Source: Sphingomonas sp. IC081 | Lineage (GTDB): Bacteria > Pseudomonadota > Alphaproteobacteria > Sphingomonadales > Sphingomonadaceae | Length of the DNA: 64,000 nucleotides | Assembly (NCBI RefSeq): GCF_006874585.1 | Contig: NZ_CP029765.1 | Location: forward strand, 1 to 64,000 | Reading direction: 5' to 3' | Shown here: positions 9,701 to 18,227 of the stretch, in pieces | Position numbering within the stretch: the stretch's first letter is position 1 | Layout of the letters: each line of letters begins with the position of its first letter | Position numbers and translations under genes: made by a program | Notes under the pieces: generated by a model | The model's database searches: none | What the model was told of the DNA's origin: nothing | The model's input: the letters and a program-made list of their open reading frames with translations, nothing else

Positions 9701-10926
9701 AGGGCGAGCTGCGCTTCACCTCGACGATCGCTCGCCGCCTCGACAGTCTTGGCGCTCTCACACGCGGCCAGCGCCAGACCGGAGGGCAGGGCCTGTTCGA
9801 TCCTGCCGACAACCTGGAGAGTGAATACGCAAGGGACGCCCTCGTGTCGTGGTTCCACCTTCTTTATCTCGGCAAGCTCAAGAGCACCAACATGACCGAG
9901 TTCGTGGGTCTGAGCGGCCTTGAGATTTCCGAGGGCGACGGTGTCCTGAAGGAAGACCTGCCGCCAATCCAGCGCTGGCTCAATCGCCTGCTGGCCCTGC
10001 CGATCGCGCTGCAGAACAGGATCTTCGAGGAATACCTCACCCTCGTTGAAACCCGCGTCGCCGCCGCGCGCGAGGCCGGCACCCTCGATGTCGGCGTCGA
10101 GACGATCACGGCCGACAGCGCCCGCGTCATCAGCGACACGATCCTGCGGACCGATGCTGGCACCGGCGCCACCACGCACCTTCTCACGATCGAGATCGCG
10201 CGGCGCAAGAACCCGATCTCGCTCGAACGCATCCTCGACATGGTCCGCTGGCGCGACAACCCCGCATTCGTCATGAACGGCAAGTCGGGCCGCGTCGCAT
10301 TGCGCAGCAGGGCAAACGCCTGGATGGACGACGAGGGCGAGCCGATCCTTCGCATCGAGCTGCAGCGCCCCTGCAGCCGCAAATCCATGCGCGAGGCGGA
10401 TCTGTTCGAGACGGCATGGGAAGAGATCGACGAAGAGACCTTCCGGGCGAAGTGGCAGGCCGAAGTCAATGAGGCGGCCGAGCAGCTGGACACCGAGACG
10501 GTGCGCCTCGCAACCGGCCTCCTCCTGCCAATCTGGTCGGCGCTGCCTTCCGATCATCTCGCGGTCAACCGGATCGTCGACAAGAATGGCAACAGCTGGC
10601 TTGGCCGTATCGTCTTCGAGCACAGCATCGTCGACCTCTTCACCAAGCTGGGCCTTGCGAGCAGCGAGGAGATGCCCGTCGAAGAGATCGTCAATGCCGT
10701 CCTCGCCGGGCGCAGCGTCCAGGTGACGCGCCCGTTCCCGATGGCCTTCAAGCGCTCGCATGTGAACGGCAACCCGCGTGTCGAGATCGTCGACGCCCCG
10801 GCATCGCAGCTTGCGTGGCTCAAGTCGCTCGGCGCCTTCACCGAGATCATCCAGTACCGCACCCGCGTCTTCATCCCCGTCGCGCAGGCCGAAGCCATCA
10901 TCACCGAGATCCTCAAACCCTCCTGA
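6703..10926 (+). CDS. N6-methylase/Strawberry-notch helicase (DarB-like)
   Basis: 1407 residues. The N-terminal third is an adenine-methyltransferase-like domain with a VLEPSAGNG SAM motif and catalytic NPPF (Asn195). The central part is a Strawberry-notch-type helicase: Walker A GDGTGAGKG (471-479), DEAH (578-581), and motif VI GLGRTHR (977-983). The same combination occurs in phage P1 DarB, which protects incoming DNA from type I restriction; a similar job on this plasmid is inference. AAGGAGA precedes the ATG. It lies between the primase and ParB-like genes in one array. Intact, with no frameshift seen. Confidence 0.8.
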   Translation: MRDLLDLTHVNDAPAACTIATLLATGAAISRRHLNDAMVEAFGGTDADGRWTQRDSFEMLEHALALHLASDRHHINAPADIAISSALMQRLPTQTVRSEEQIELQQFSTPADIAALAMLLASIGADDVVLEPSAGNGLLIAQAPRGRILQLNEIDPRRRERLAHIFPDATITGHDGAALVALHADLPRPSVVLMNPPFSRSIGRGADDLAALRHLQAAIKRVSPGGRVVAIMPDWFTPCARLRTAYEAILSGCTVRSSLRLEHCYRKHGTNIAVRLYVIDKIAGDLMPAVIERAAVLDFLDAVEIPARINLQPTDDLPARVAPAKATSLFGAARKTKVAAPRPYHAPKANAVLPVGYRKLDTPAPLAQQVGVYLPYRPSRIVFDAAGEHPTALVESVAMGSIPAPIPDHIPHLPERTVSERLLSSSQLETVVYAGHAWNQTLPGTFRPAKEGVGLDIDPEGRKYRKGFFLGDGTGAGKGRQIAACILDNKLQGRRRHIFVTKNEPLLEDIRRDVTALGGLSADVQPLSNWKIGQPITLEEGTLFVTYPGLRSGRSDATRLQQILDWAGPDFDGVIAFDEAHEMGGVAGGKGALGKTEGSQQGICGVLLQNHLPDARVLYASATGASDVNNLAYAVRLGLWGPETSFPDRESFISNIRQGGIAAMELVARDLKALGLYTARALSFAGVEYEVLRHELTPAQIEIYDTYCRAWQVINTNLAAALEATNVVDALEGKTLNSGAKAAARSRLEGTRQRFFGQVLLSMKLPTVIAAIEGHLKQDHSVVVQLVTTAEAILDRRLSEMTAEERAEPQIELSPTDQIVDYLKRAFPTHQMEVFKDDTGALHSRPMRDEDGNPVHNPEAMAARDNLIEHLCALPPIKSGLDALIEHFGPDRIAEVTGRSKRLITGPDGRQKVETRTARTSQAEASAFMNDQKKVLVFSDAGGTGRSYHASLDAVNQDRRAHLLLEPGWRADRAIQGLGRTHRTHQASTPLFRPVTTDCKGELRFTSTIARRLDSLGALTRGQRQTGGQGLFDPADNLESEYARDALVSWFHLLYLGKLKSTNMTEFVGLSGLEISEGDGVLKEDLPPIQRWLNRLLALPIALQNRIFEEYLTLVETRVAAAREAGTLDVGVETITADSARVISDTILRTDAGTGATTHLLTIEIARRKNPISLERILDMVRWRDNPAFVMNGKSGRVALRSRANAWMDDEGEPILRIELQRPCSRKSMREADLFETAWEEIDEETFRAKWQAEVNEAAEQLDTETVRLATGLLLPIWSALPSDHLAVNRIVDKNGNSWLGRIVFEHSIVDLFTKLGLASSEEMPVEEIVNAVLAGRSVQVTRPFPMAFKRSHVNGNPRVEIVDAPASQLAWLKSLGAFTEIIQYRTRVFIPVAQAEAIITEILKPS

Positions 10927-11050
10927 CCCTCTTCGCCTCTTCATCCTGATCGAGCCCGAGCCCCGATGCAGCCGGGTCGGTCAGGAGAGGAGGGGGAGGA
11001 GGAAGGGTGTCCGTGAATTGGCCGGACGATGAGAAGAAGGTGTTTTCCCC

Positions 11051-13324
11051 ATGATCCAGACCGTCAAGCTCGCGAAGCTGGTCCTGTCCGACATCAACGT
11101 GCGCACCCGCGGCGAAGACCTGATCGAACAGTTCGCCGCCGACATTTCCGCGCGCGGCATCCTGCAGAACCTGGTCGTAGCCTCGGTGAAGAAGCCGCGA
11201 GGTTCCTACGGTGTCATCGCCGGCAGCCGCCGTTTTCGAGCCCTGAAGCTGCTCGCCGAACGCGGCGAGATCAACGAAGCCGAATACGACGTGCCGGTCC
11301 TCATCCTCACCGGCGGCAACGACGAGCTTTCCGAAGCCTCGCTCGCTGAAAACTTCCATCACCTCAATATGTCGCCTGCCGACGAATGCCGGGCCTTCCA
11401 GCACTGCCTCGGCCAGGGCGGCGACATCGACGCCGTCGCCAAGCGTTTCGGCATCACCCGCCGCTTCGTCGAAGGCCGCCTGCGCCTCGCCAATCTCGCC
11501 GAGCCGATCTTCGAAGCTCTGAAATCGGGCGCGATGACGCTCGACATGGCCAAGGCTTATGCTTCGACCGAAAGCCATGAGCGCCAGCTGATGGTCTGGA
11601 ACAGCTATGGCGCCAACAGCTACCACGCCAGCGCCGACACCATCCGCCGCGTCATCGCCAACGAATCCATGAAGTCGACCGATCCCGTCGCGCGGCTCGT
11701 CGGCGAGGAAGCCTATGTGGCCGCAGGCGGCATCGTCGATCGCGACCTGTTCAGTGACAACGGCGATCGCTGGACCAACCCCGAGATCGCGCAGGCCCTC
11801 GCGGCGGCCGCCATGGAGGCCGAAGCCAAGCGCATCGGTGAAGAACGCGGCCTCGCCTGGATTCGCCCGGTTGCCTCGAACTCGACCTGGGAAGCTGCGC
11901 GCGGCCTGTTCCACGTCCACCTGCCGAGCCTTCCGCTCACCGAGGCCCAGACCATCCGCATCAGCGAAATCGAAGCGCGCCTGAGCATCGTCAGCCTCGA
12001 GATGGAAGACGAGGATCTGGAGGAAGAAGCCTGGCAGGCCCTCGATGCCGAACACGATGCTCTCAGCGACGAACTGCGTGATGCCGGTCGCCGCGAGAAG
12101 ATCCTCCCTCCCGAACTTGCGCCGCGTGTCGGCCTGTTCCTGACGCTCTCGCAGGACGGCCGGATGGAACTCGGCGACACCTACTACAGCGAAACACCGC
12201 TCAGCGTCACCATGGTCGAACCCGATGAGGACGACGAGGACGCGGCCGAGACCGGCGACGACGGCATCGAAAGCGAACCTGCCGGCGAAGCGGCCCCGCG
12301 CACTCCGACGTTCCGCATCGAGGAGGGCGAGACCGGAACCTTCACCGGGGGCACCAAGGAAGTTTCGCCCGACGAGGCTGCCCCTGGCGGCAAGGCACTC
12401 AGCCAGGTTCTCCTCGACCAGCTTTCGGTGCAGCGCCGCGACGTTCTGGGCGCTTCGATGATCGCCAACCCGGCGCTCGCGCTCGATTACATGCTGTTCG
12501 CCATGGTCGACAAGTCCACGGGGACGGACGAGACCTGCGGCACCACGATCCGGGCTTCGCACCCGGAAGATCCGGTTCGTGGTGCCGCCTATCCCAAGTC
12601 GGTCGCCCATGACTATCTGGCCGAAGTGCGCGAAGGTCTCGATGCGTCCTGGACCGAGCACAAGAGCATGGTCGATCGCTTCGACGCCTTCCGCGCGCTG
12701 GACGACGAGGTCAAGGCGGCATGGCTCGCGTGGATCGTTGCCCGGTCGTTCAAGGCGAAGGAAACCTACAGCCATCGTCAGAACGCCCTCCAGAACCACC
12801 TTGCCGGGCTGCTCGAAGTCGATGTTGCCAAGTGGTGGCGCCCGACCTCGGAGAATTTCTTCGACCGCGTTCCCAAGGGTGCTCTGCTCTCGCTGCTCGA
12901 CGAAGTCGGCGGTCCCGCCCTCTCGGGCCGCCATGCGAGCCAGAAGAAGGGCGAAATCTCGACCTCTTGCGAGAAGCTGTTCGCCGGCGACGCGGTGATC
13001 GAGGCCGACGTCAAGGAAAGGGCACTGGCCTGGGTGCCCGCAGCGATGCGCTTCAACACCCCCGAGACGTCCACCGATCATGACGATGGCGACGAAGCCG
13101 GGGACACCGGCGAGGCGAGCGCACCTGACGACGTCGAAGACGATTTGGCCAGCCTGATCGACGCTGCCCTTTCCGGTCCCGACGACGGCGATGATGGCGA
13201 GAACGTCTCGATCGACGACGAGCACACCGGCGAAGGCGACGACGATCAGCAGATCGATGACGGCTCGCCGGCAGTCTACGGCGATAACGATGCCGTCAGC
13301 CAGTGGGCCGAAGCGGCGGAATAA
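11051..13324 (+). CDS. Oversized ParB/Spo0J-family protein
   Basis: 757 residues against roughly 280-330 for a normal partition ParB. The first 180 residues hold a ParB/Srx domain: INVRTRGEDL, GSRRFRAL, ENFHHLNMSPADE, then a helix-turn-helix (AKRFGITRRFVEGRLRLANL). The rest is a long unrecognised region with acidic linkers (DEDDEDAAE, DDGDDGEN). No ParA is adjacent; a separate ParA/RHH pair at 61-62 kb probably does the segregation. It may therefore be a ParB-like DNA-binding or CTPase/nuclease accessory of the methylase-helicase beside it. The start follows GAAGGTG with an ATG at 11051. Confidence 0.75.
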   Translation: MIQTVKLAKLVLSDINVRTRGEDLIEQFAADISARGILQNLVVASVKKPRGSYGVIAGSRRFRALKLLAERGEINEAEYDVPVLILTGGNDELSEASLAENFHHLNMSPADECRAFQHCLGQGGDIDAVAKRFGITRRFVEGRLRLANLAEPIFEALKSGAMTLDMAKAYASTESHERQLMVWNSYGANSYHASADTIRRVIANESMKSTDPVARLVGEEAYVAAGGIVDRDLFSDNGDRWTNPEIAQALAAAAMEAEAKRIGEERGLAWIRPVASNSTWEAARGLFHVHLPSLPLTEAQTIRISEIEARLSIVSLEMEDEDLEEEAWQALDAEHDALSDELRDAGRREKILPPELAPRVGLFLTLSQDGRMELGDTYYSETPLSVTMVEPDEDDEDAAETGDDGIESEPAGEAAPRTPTFRIEEGETGTFTGGTKEVSPDEAAPGGKALSQVLLDQLSVQRRDVLGASMIANPALALDYMLFAMVDKSTGTDETCGTTIRASHPEDPVRGAAYPKSVAHDYLAEVREGLDASWTEHKSMVDRFDAFRALDDEVKAAWLAWIVARSFKAKETYSHRQNALQNHLAGLLEVDVAKWWRPTSENFFDRVPKGALLSLLDEVGGPALSGRHASQKKGEISTSCEKLFAGDAVIEADVKERALAWVPAAMRFNTPETSTDHDDGDEAGDTGEASAPDDVEDDLASLIDAALSGPDDGDDGENVSIDDEHTGEGDDDQQIDDGSPAVYGDNDAVSQWAEAAE

Positions 13325-13416
13325 CGAGCGTCCATCCGACCCGACCGACGATCCGCCGGTGGGCTTTACGGCTCACCGGCGGCTTTTCTCGCCACACCGG
13401 ACAAGGGACATTCCAG

Positions 13417-14346
13417 ATGAAGACACCCCGCAATTCGCGCGACATCGCGCGCGAAGTCACCAATGCCATCGTTTCCCGGCTCGAGGCCGGCACAACCCCG
13501 TGGACCCGCTCCTGGTCGCTGACCGGGGAGGGCGGCCGACCGCTCCGCCATGAAGGCACTCCGTACAACGGCATCAACTGCCTCTGGCTCTGGACGATCG
13601 CCGACGCGCGTGGCTACCGCAGCCGCTACTGGATGACAGCCCGCCAGGCCGAGGAACTTGGCGCGCATGTGCGCCGCCAGGCCGATCCATCCATGTCGAT
13701 CTACGCCTCCAGCTTCCGCAAGGCAGGGCAGCCGGGATTGCTGGGCGAGGCTACCGGCCAGCTGATCCGCTTCCTGCGTCACTACATCGTCTACAACGCC
13801 GACGAGATAGAGGGCCTGCCCGATTACTACTACGCGCGCGACGTACCCCCGACACCGACCCTGCTATCGCAGCGCCAGGACGCGATCGATACATTCTTCG
13901 CGGCGATCCCTGCCCGGGTTCGCCACGGCGGCGACGAGGCGTATTACAGCCCGCTCGGCGATTACATCCAGCTTCCCCGCCCCGGCTGCTTCAGATCGGG
14001 CGACGCCTACGCTTCCACGAGGGCGCATGAAAGTGCCCATTGGAGTGGCAGCAAGGAGCGGCTCAATCGCACTTTCGGCAAGCGTTTCGGTGACGATGCT
14101 TACTGCGTCGAGGAACTTTGTGCTGAACTAACAGCAAGTTACGTTTGCGCCGACCTCGGCTTGCCGACCGAGCTGCATGACAGCCATGCCAGCTACCTTG
14201 CTAATTGGATCAAGGTGCTTCGCGCTGACCACAGCGCCATCTTCACCGCCTCGGCCAAAGCCGAGCAAGCATTCAACTATCTGCGCGCCTTCAGCCTTGC
14301 CGAGGCGAACGCGCCTGCCGGCGATGCCCTGAAGGCCGCGGCATGA
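13417..14346 (+). CDS. ArdC-like antirestriction protein, zincin
   Basis: 309 residues. The N-terminal half resembles the ssDNA-binding ArdC N domain (ARDIAREVTNAIV-like start, then GTTPWTRSW and a GxxYNGINCLWLW segment). The C-terminal half is a metallopeptidase-like region with HESAH (His204, Glu205, His208) and a downstream ELTASYVCADLG helix. ArdC proteins protect transferred DNA from restriction. The ATG at 13417 follows AAGGGA at about 13403; a longer GTG start at 13303 would overlap the ParB-like gene and is less likely. Co-directional with the methylase-helicase. Confidence 0.8.
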   Translation: MKTPRNSRDIAREVTNAIVSRLEAGTTPWTRSWSLTGEGGRPLRHEGTPYNGINCLWLWTIADARGYRSRYWMTARQAEELGAHVRRQADPSMSIYASSFRKAGQPGLLGEATGQLIRFLRHYIVYNADEIEGLPDYYYARDVPPTPTLLSQRQDAIDTFFAAIPARVRHGGDEAYYSPLGDYIQLPRPGCFRSGDAYASTRAHESAHWSGSKERLNRTFGKRFGDDAYCVEELCAELTASYVCADLGLPTELHDSHASYLANWIKVLRADHSAIFTASAKAEQAFNYLRAFSLAEANAPAGDALKAAA

Positions 14347-14370
14347 CTTCCATTAGCAGGAGACATCACC

Positions 14371-15015
14371 ATGGGCTGGCTCTTCATGAACAGGCACCAC
14401 ATGGGCGGGCACGCTACGCCCAAGTCCTATCTCGACGCCCAGTTCACCTTCATCAATGCGCCGGACGACAACGGAATCGCGCGCGGCGCTCGCGTCCTTG
14501 CCTCGTCCTGCCCCGGCAACCGGGTGTGGTACGCAGCGGTGCAATACTCCGAAAACGGCGTGCCGACCGAGGTCATCGCCATGGTCTGCCTCGTGAAGTG
14601 GAACCCGAGGGACAAGGAGGCCATGCACTTCGGGTTCAAGGACATGAGCGAAGGCATGGGCCCCTGCGAAGCAGAAGCACCCGAGAATATCCTTCGCCTG
14701 CTGACGCCGACCACCAACGAGAATGCTCTCGACTGGCGTCGGCGCTGCCTCGCCCGCCTGCAGAAGCGTTCCCGGAAGATCGTCGACGGCATGCGCGTCA
14801 AATTCCCGCAGGCGATCACATTCACCGATGGCTTCGCCGGCGACGAGTTCACCGTCATCAAGCGGGGCGCGACCATCACCTTCCGGCCTGTCGGCACATA
14901 CGGCCACTACCGCATTCGCAATTTCCGTGACCTCGAATGGTCGATCGTCCCGGAAACGAAGGTCCACCGAACGGTCTTCGCCCCCCGCCCATCCGCTGCG
15001 ATGCCCCCGCCATGA
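14371..15015 (+). CDS. Conserved plasmid protein, MGWLFM type
   Basis: 214 residues starting MGWLFMNRHHMGG, a beginning I associate with a domain of unknown function (possibly DUF6927) common in alphaproteobacterial plasmids; that name is from memory. No signal peptide or membrane span. GGAGA precedes the ATG. The stop overlaps the next ATG (15012), so it is coupled to the small downstream gene. Function unknown. Confidence 0.6.
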   Translation: MGWLFMNRHHMGGHATPKSYLDAQFTFINAPDDNGIARGARVLASSCPGNRVWYAAVQYSENGVPTEVIAMVCLVKWNPRDKEAMHFGFKDMSEGMGPCEAEAPENILRLLTPTTNENALDWRRRCLARLQKRSRKIVDGMRVKFPQAITFTDGFAGDEFTVIKRGATITFRPVGTYGHYRIRNFRDLEWSIVPETKVHRTVFAPRPSAAMPPP

Positions 15016-15236
15016 GCGCGGCATCCACCCTCTCGCCGCTGCGGGCACGGCTCTGCAGCCGCGAGAATGCCATCCGCGTCGCGCAGCGCATGATGCAGGC
15101 CGGAATCGCGGTCATGATCACCCCCGGCAATGACCTGCAGCCCTGGCGCGTGATCGAGCGCACTGACCTTTCGGCAAGCGAGGTCGCCGCGCGCATTGCC
15201 CTCAAGAGACAGGAGGACTTGAGATGCCCCGCCTGA
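15012..15236 (+). CDS. Small hypothetical protein
   Basis: 74 residues from the ATG that overlaps the upstream stop (ATGA). Helical and basic; no recognised motif. Its 3' end overlaps the start of the next small gene at 15224, so three genes are chained by overlaps. Function unknown. Confidence 0.55.
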   Translation: MSAASTLSPLRARLCSRENAIRVAQRMMQAGIAVMITPGNDLQPWRVIERTDLSASEVAARIALKRQEDLRCPA

Positions 15237-15442
15237 AACCCGCCACACCGCGTTCGAAGCAACAAATCGACGACGCCCTGAAACTCATGCGCCGTGCCCG
15301 CGCCCTCTTGCGCGAGGCCGGGGCCTCCAAGGCCGCTGGCCGCCTTCACAGCGCCATCAACAGCGCCGAGGGCGCTCGGCGGCACTGCGAGCGGCGCCCC
15401 GTCGTCCAGAACATGGCGACCTGGCTCTCCGAGGCCGAATGA
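15224..15442 (+). CDS. Small basic helical protein
   Basis: 72 residues, rich in Arg, Lys and Ala, predicted as two helices. An AGGAGG-type site (CAGGAGGACTTGAG) precedes the ATG. It overlaps the upstream gene by 13 bases. A purine-rich tract follows at 15441-15463. Function unknown. Confidence 0.55.
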   Translation: MPRLKPATPRSKQQIDDALKLMRRARALLREAGASKAAGRLHSAINSAEGARRHCERRPVVQNMATWLSEAE

Positions 15443-15484
15443 GGGGAGCGGGAAGGTGGAAGCGAACGATCGAGGAGAGTACAC

Positions 15485-16090
15485 ATGCCCGCATTCGCTT
15501 CCTCCCCCGCACCTGAGATGACCCGCTGGGGCAAGCCCGTCACTACCACGCAGCGGCTCCCCGGCATCTGGCGCGTCGTGACCCCGTCGCATGGCGGCTT
15601 TATCCTGTCCGAAACACGCCAGGCCGCGATGCCCGAGGCACTGCGCCTGGATGAACCCGAGTACGAGCATGACGTTGACTGGTCGCTCGTGATCGTGGCG
15701 TTCCAGACCGAATTTGCCGCTGCCGGAGATCCGCTCTTCGACATCGAACTCTCGCTTGCCACCAGCACCGTCAAATGCTGGCGGCCCGAGCGATGGGAAG
15801 CCTATGCCGGCGAAGCCGTAGAACCCCGCCAGAGCCATGTCAGGCGCGAGCGCGAAGCGTTCGAGGCACGCATCGGTCAGGTCGTTGTGACCACCGCCTA
15901 CGGCGATTGGGCCGATTGGGTGCCGAGCGGCAAAGTCGGCGTGTTTGGCTACCGGCTCGCCAGCGTCGATCATCTGGCCCGTCCGACATACGCCGATCCC
16001 ATATTCAAGGCCCTCGTCGATGCCGCCCGGTATGATGAGCGCGCCAGCGTCATCAGCTTCGACGAACTCGACGCCGAGATCCTGCCATGA
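15485..16090 (+). CDS. Conserved plasmid protein (DUF7007-like)
   Basis: 201 residues reading TPSHGGFILSETRQAAMPEALR near the N-terminus, resembling a plasmid-borne domain of unknown function (DUF7007, from memory). The central WGDWADWVPSGKVGVFGYR-like stretch is tryptophan-rich. No signal peptide or membrane span. Overlaps the next start (ATGA at 16087-16090). Function unknown. Confidence 0.6.
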   Translation: MPAFASSPAPEMTRWGKPVTTTQRLPGIWRVVTPSHGGFILSETRQAAMPEALRLDEPEYEHDVDWSLVIVAFQTEFAAAGDPLFDIELSLATSTVKCWRPERWEAYAGEAVEPRQSHVRREREAFEARIGQVVVTTAYGDWADWVPSGKVGVFGYRLASVDHLARPTYADPIFKALVDAARYDERASVISFDELDAEILP

Positions 16091-16983
16091 CGATCGAGGT
16101 GATCGTCGGCCTGCCCCATCTCAACGAAGGACCAATCCTTCAGCGCGCGCGGATCATACAGCAGCCCATGCTGATTTCCGCGAACTGCCTTTCGCGCTGG
16201 CGCACCGCATCAGGGGGCTGGCGCGAATGGCGAGGCTGGCGCACTGGTCAACTGACGAATGCCCACGGGCTCAACAGCCTCGACCTCGACAGCGCGGGCT
16301 ATGTCCTGATGTCCAGATATGGCGGCTATCCATGGTCGATCGCCGACTACATGGCTCTGGCCGCATCCTATCCGTTCCGGCGCTTCGCGGCCGCCGACTA
16401 TTGCTGCGAAGCGGAGATTGCCGCCGATCGCGCCGAAGTCCTCGACCGTATCGCCCGCACCGTGGCGACGAACCGCGAATGCCGATCGCGCGCGCATGAC
16501 CTCGGCATCATCGACCGGTTCATGCCCGTCCTGCAGGGTCGCTATCCAGAGGACTACGAGCGTTGCGCCGAAATGCTGGCGTGGTCGATGAATCCCGGCA
16601 CGATCGTCGGCGTCGGCTCCATGTGTCGCCGCGACATCCATGGCCCTGACGGATTGATCGCCGTTGTCGCGCACCTCGACGCGGTGCTGCCCAACCCTGG
16701 CCCCCGCCTCCACCTCTTCGGCGTGAAGGGAGCCGCCATCCCCTTCCTTCAGCCCTACGCACATCGCGTAGCCTCTCTAGATTCCCAGGCCTGGGGCACG
16801 GCCGCGCGCCGTGATGCCCGGCGCCGGCAGGTCTCGAAGACCGATGCCTTCGCGGCCGACCATATGGAGAGATGGACCATCGCCCAGCTCGATCGACTGC
16901 GCGAGCCTCATCGCCCGCTCACGATCACGATAGAACCGGCACCTTCACAAAGTCCGTCTGATCCATGGGAAGCCGCCATCTAG
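16087..16983 (+). CDS. Queuine-tRNA-ribosyltransferase-like / DpdA-like enzyme
   Basis: 298-residue protein with the motif series of the TGT fold: Asp68 in LDLDSAGY (matching the catalytic DSGGF of TGT), DYCCE (104-108), PVLQG (147-151), VGVGSMCRR (174-182), HLFGVKG (209-215) and SLDSQAWG (230-237). It lacks the CxCxxC zinc site of bacterial Tgt. This is closest in layout to DpdA-type proteins that swap guanine in DNA for a 7-deazaguanine; tRNA or DNA as substrate cannot be told apart here. It ends in an amber stop followed by 42 more open codons in frame. Coupled to the upstream gene by a 4-base overlap. Confidence 0.7.
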   Translation: MTIEVIVGLPHLNEGPILQRARIIQQPMLISANCLSRWRTASGGWREWRGWRTGQLTNAHGLNSLDLDSAGYVLMSRYGGYPWSIADYMALAASYPFRRFAAADYCCEAEIAADRAEVLDRIARTVATNRECRSRAHDLGIIDRFMPVLQGRYPEDYERCAEMLAWSMNPGTIVGVGSMCRRDIHGPDGLIAVVAHLDAVLPNPGPRLHLFGVKGAAIPFLQPYAHRVASLDSQAWGTAARRDARRRQVSKTDAFAADHMERWTIAQLDRLREPHRPLTITIEPAPSQSPSDPWEAAI

Positions 16984-17112
16984 CAAGCACAGGCGGAGAT
17001 CCGCGCGCTTATAGAAACCGGCGATCTTGCCCACGATGAAGTAACCACTGGCTGGATCGAAACGTGGGCGGCCGACATCTACCGCGCTCGCACCAGCATA
17101 GCTTGCCTGTAG
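16981..17112 (+). other. In-frame open extension beyond amber stop
   Basis: After TAG at 16981-16983 the same frame stays open for 42 codons to TAG at 17110-17112 and encodes a protein-like helical stretch (QAQAEIRALIETGDLAHDEV at its start). It may be the lost C-terminus of the TGT-like gene, one C-to-T change away from CAG, or a remnant of another gene. Occasional readthrough is possible but unproven. Confidence 0.45.
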
Positions 17113-17158
17113 CTTCTATTCATTTCCTCGCATACGCTTCACCCTGAAGGAGATCGTC

Positions 17159-17473
17159 ATGACTGCCATCAATATCGATCACGCCAACGCTGCCGCCTCT
17201 CTTTCTCGCCTGATCGACGTTGCTCGGTCGGATACCGGACAGTCCGCCAAGGTTGCGAACTTCCTCCTTGCATGGTGGAATGGTGACGATTGGGGCCATT
17301 TCGACGTCTCGGACATCTTCGGCCTCGATCGTGCGATCGGCATCGATATTGCCACCATCATCGGTTATCTCGCGGATCATCCCGGTGCCGTTTATGCGGA
17401 CGCCTTCGGTGAGCGAGAGGCTATGAGCGAATTGATCGGTCTGTGGCGGGCCAGGAAGTGCGCAACGACCTGA
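17159..17473 (+). CDS. Small conserved plasmid protein (DUF7673-like)
   Basis: 104 residues with VANFLLAWWNGDDWGHFDVSD and an IATIIGYL segment, matching my memory of a small plasmid/phage family of unknown function (DUF7673). AAGGAG stands about seven bases before the ATG. It is in the rightward array; a purine-rich tract follows at 17490-17506. Confidence 0.6.
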   Translation: MTAINIDHANAAASLSRLIDVARSDTGQSAKVANFLLAWWNGDDWGHFDVSDIFGLDRAIGIDIATIIGYLADHPGAVYADAFGEREAMSELIGLWRARKCATT

Positions 17474-17544
17474 AATCCGGATCGCGGCCAAGAGAAAAGA
17501 GGGAGTGTTCTCAGCGCGAAATTCTTCGCGAGAGGAGTCCCTCC

Positions 17545-17982
17545 ATGCCCGACTGCTACATCATGACCGGCGAGAACCCGCGTGCCCAATCCTATATTGC
17601 CGAGGCCGCGGACCAAAACCGGGCGCTTGCCGCATACCAGCGGACTGACCCCACGGCCTTCCTTCTCGACTGCGATGATTACTGGAAGGCCGAAGTGGCC
17701 CGCACGCTCGCGAAATTCCCGCTGACCCGCGTCACCGAGCGCTTTTACACCCACATGCTGGGCGTCCTCCCCCCGATCTATAGCCGCTTCAACCCCGGTT
17801 GGTTTGTCGGTGAAGCCGTCGTTGAGCGCGTCTACACGCAGTTCATCGAGCACAACGACCGTTTCTACGCGGGCTATGCCAATCTCGGACCCGGCGGTAG
17901 GCGCTGGCAGCTCGACGACATCGAGGCGCTCGAGGCCACCGGCACGATCACCGAGGCCGACTGGTTCCCCTCCGAGACCTGA
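17545..17982 (+). CDS. Conserved plasmid protein (DUF1419-like)
   Basis: 145 residues. The core HMLGVLPPIYSRFNPGWF followed by a VVERVYTQFIEHNDRFYAGY segment resembles DUF1419 plasmid proteins, with low certainty. The ATG at 17545 follows AGAGGAG; a longer reading from 17443 would overlap the upstream gene. Function unknown. A purine-rich tract (18005-18027) separates it from the transposon-split gene. Confidence 0.55.
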   Translation: MPDCYIMTGENPRAQSYIAEAADQNRALAAYQRTDPTAFLLDCDDYWKAEVARTLAKFPLTRVTERFYTHMLGVLPPIYSRFNPGWFVGEAVVERVYTQFIEHNDRFYAGYANLGPGGRRWQLDDIEALEATGTITEADWFPSET

Positions 17983-18227
17983 AACAGCCAAGGGTCCGAG
18001 GCCGCAGAGGAGAGGGGGAAGGGAGGATCGAGCGCGGGAATGCGCTCGGTCTGACCCGGAGCCCTACCATGACCTACGACGTCCCGTTCCGTCACATGCA
18101 GGCGATCGACCCCAGCAGCCTCACGACCATTACCGCGACGCTGCATGCGCTCAACAGGGCGATGGAAGACTGCCGTATCGCCGGCGTCGACCCCGACCAT
18201 GACCCGGCAATCGCGCTCCTCGCGCGC

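Noticed and set aside
8380..10944. An 854-codon minus-strand frame
   Set aside because: Antisense shadow of the methylase-helicase gene; high-GC codon bias opens long frames on the other strand.
10913..13225. A 770-codon minus-strand frame
   Set aside because: Antisense shadow of the ParB-like gene with no recognised domain and low-complexity composition.
13303..13416. Longer GTG start for the ArdC-like gene
   Set aside because: It overlaps the ParB-like stop and adds residues without the family's look; ATG 13417 has a ribosome-binding site.
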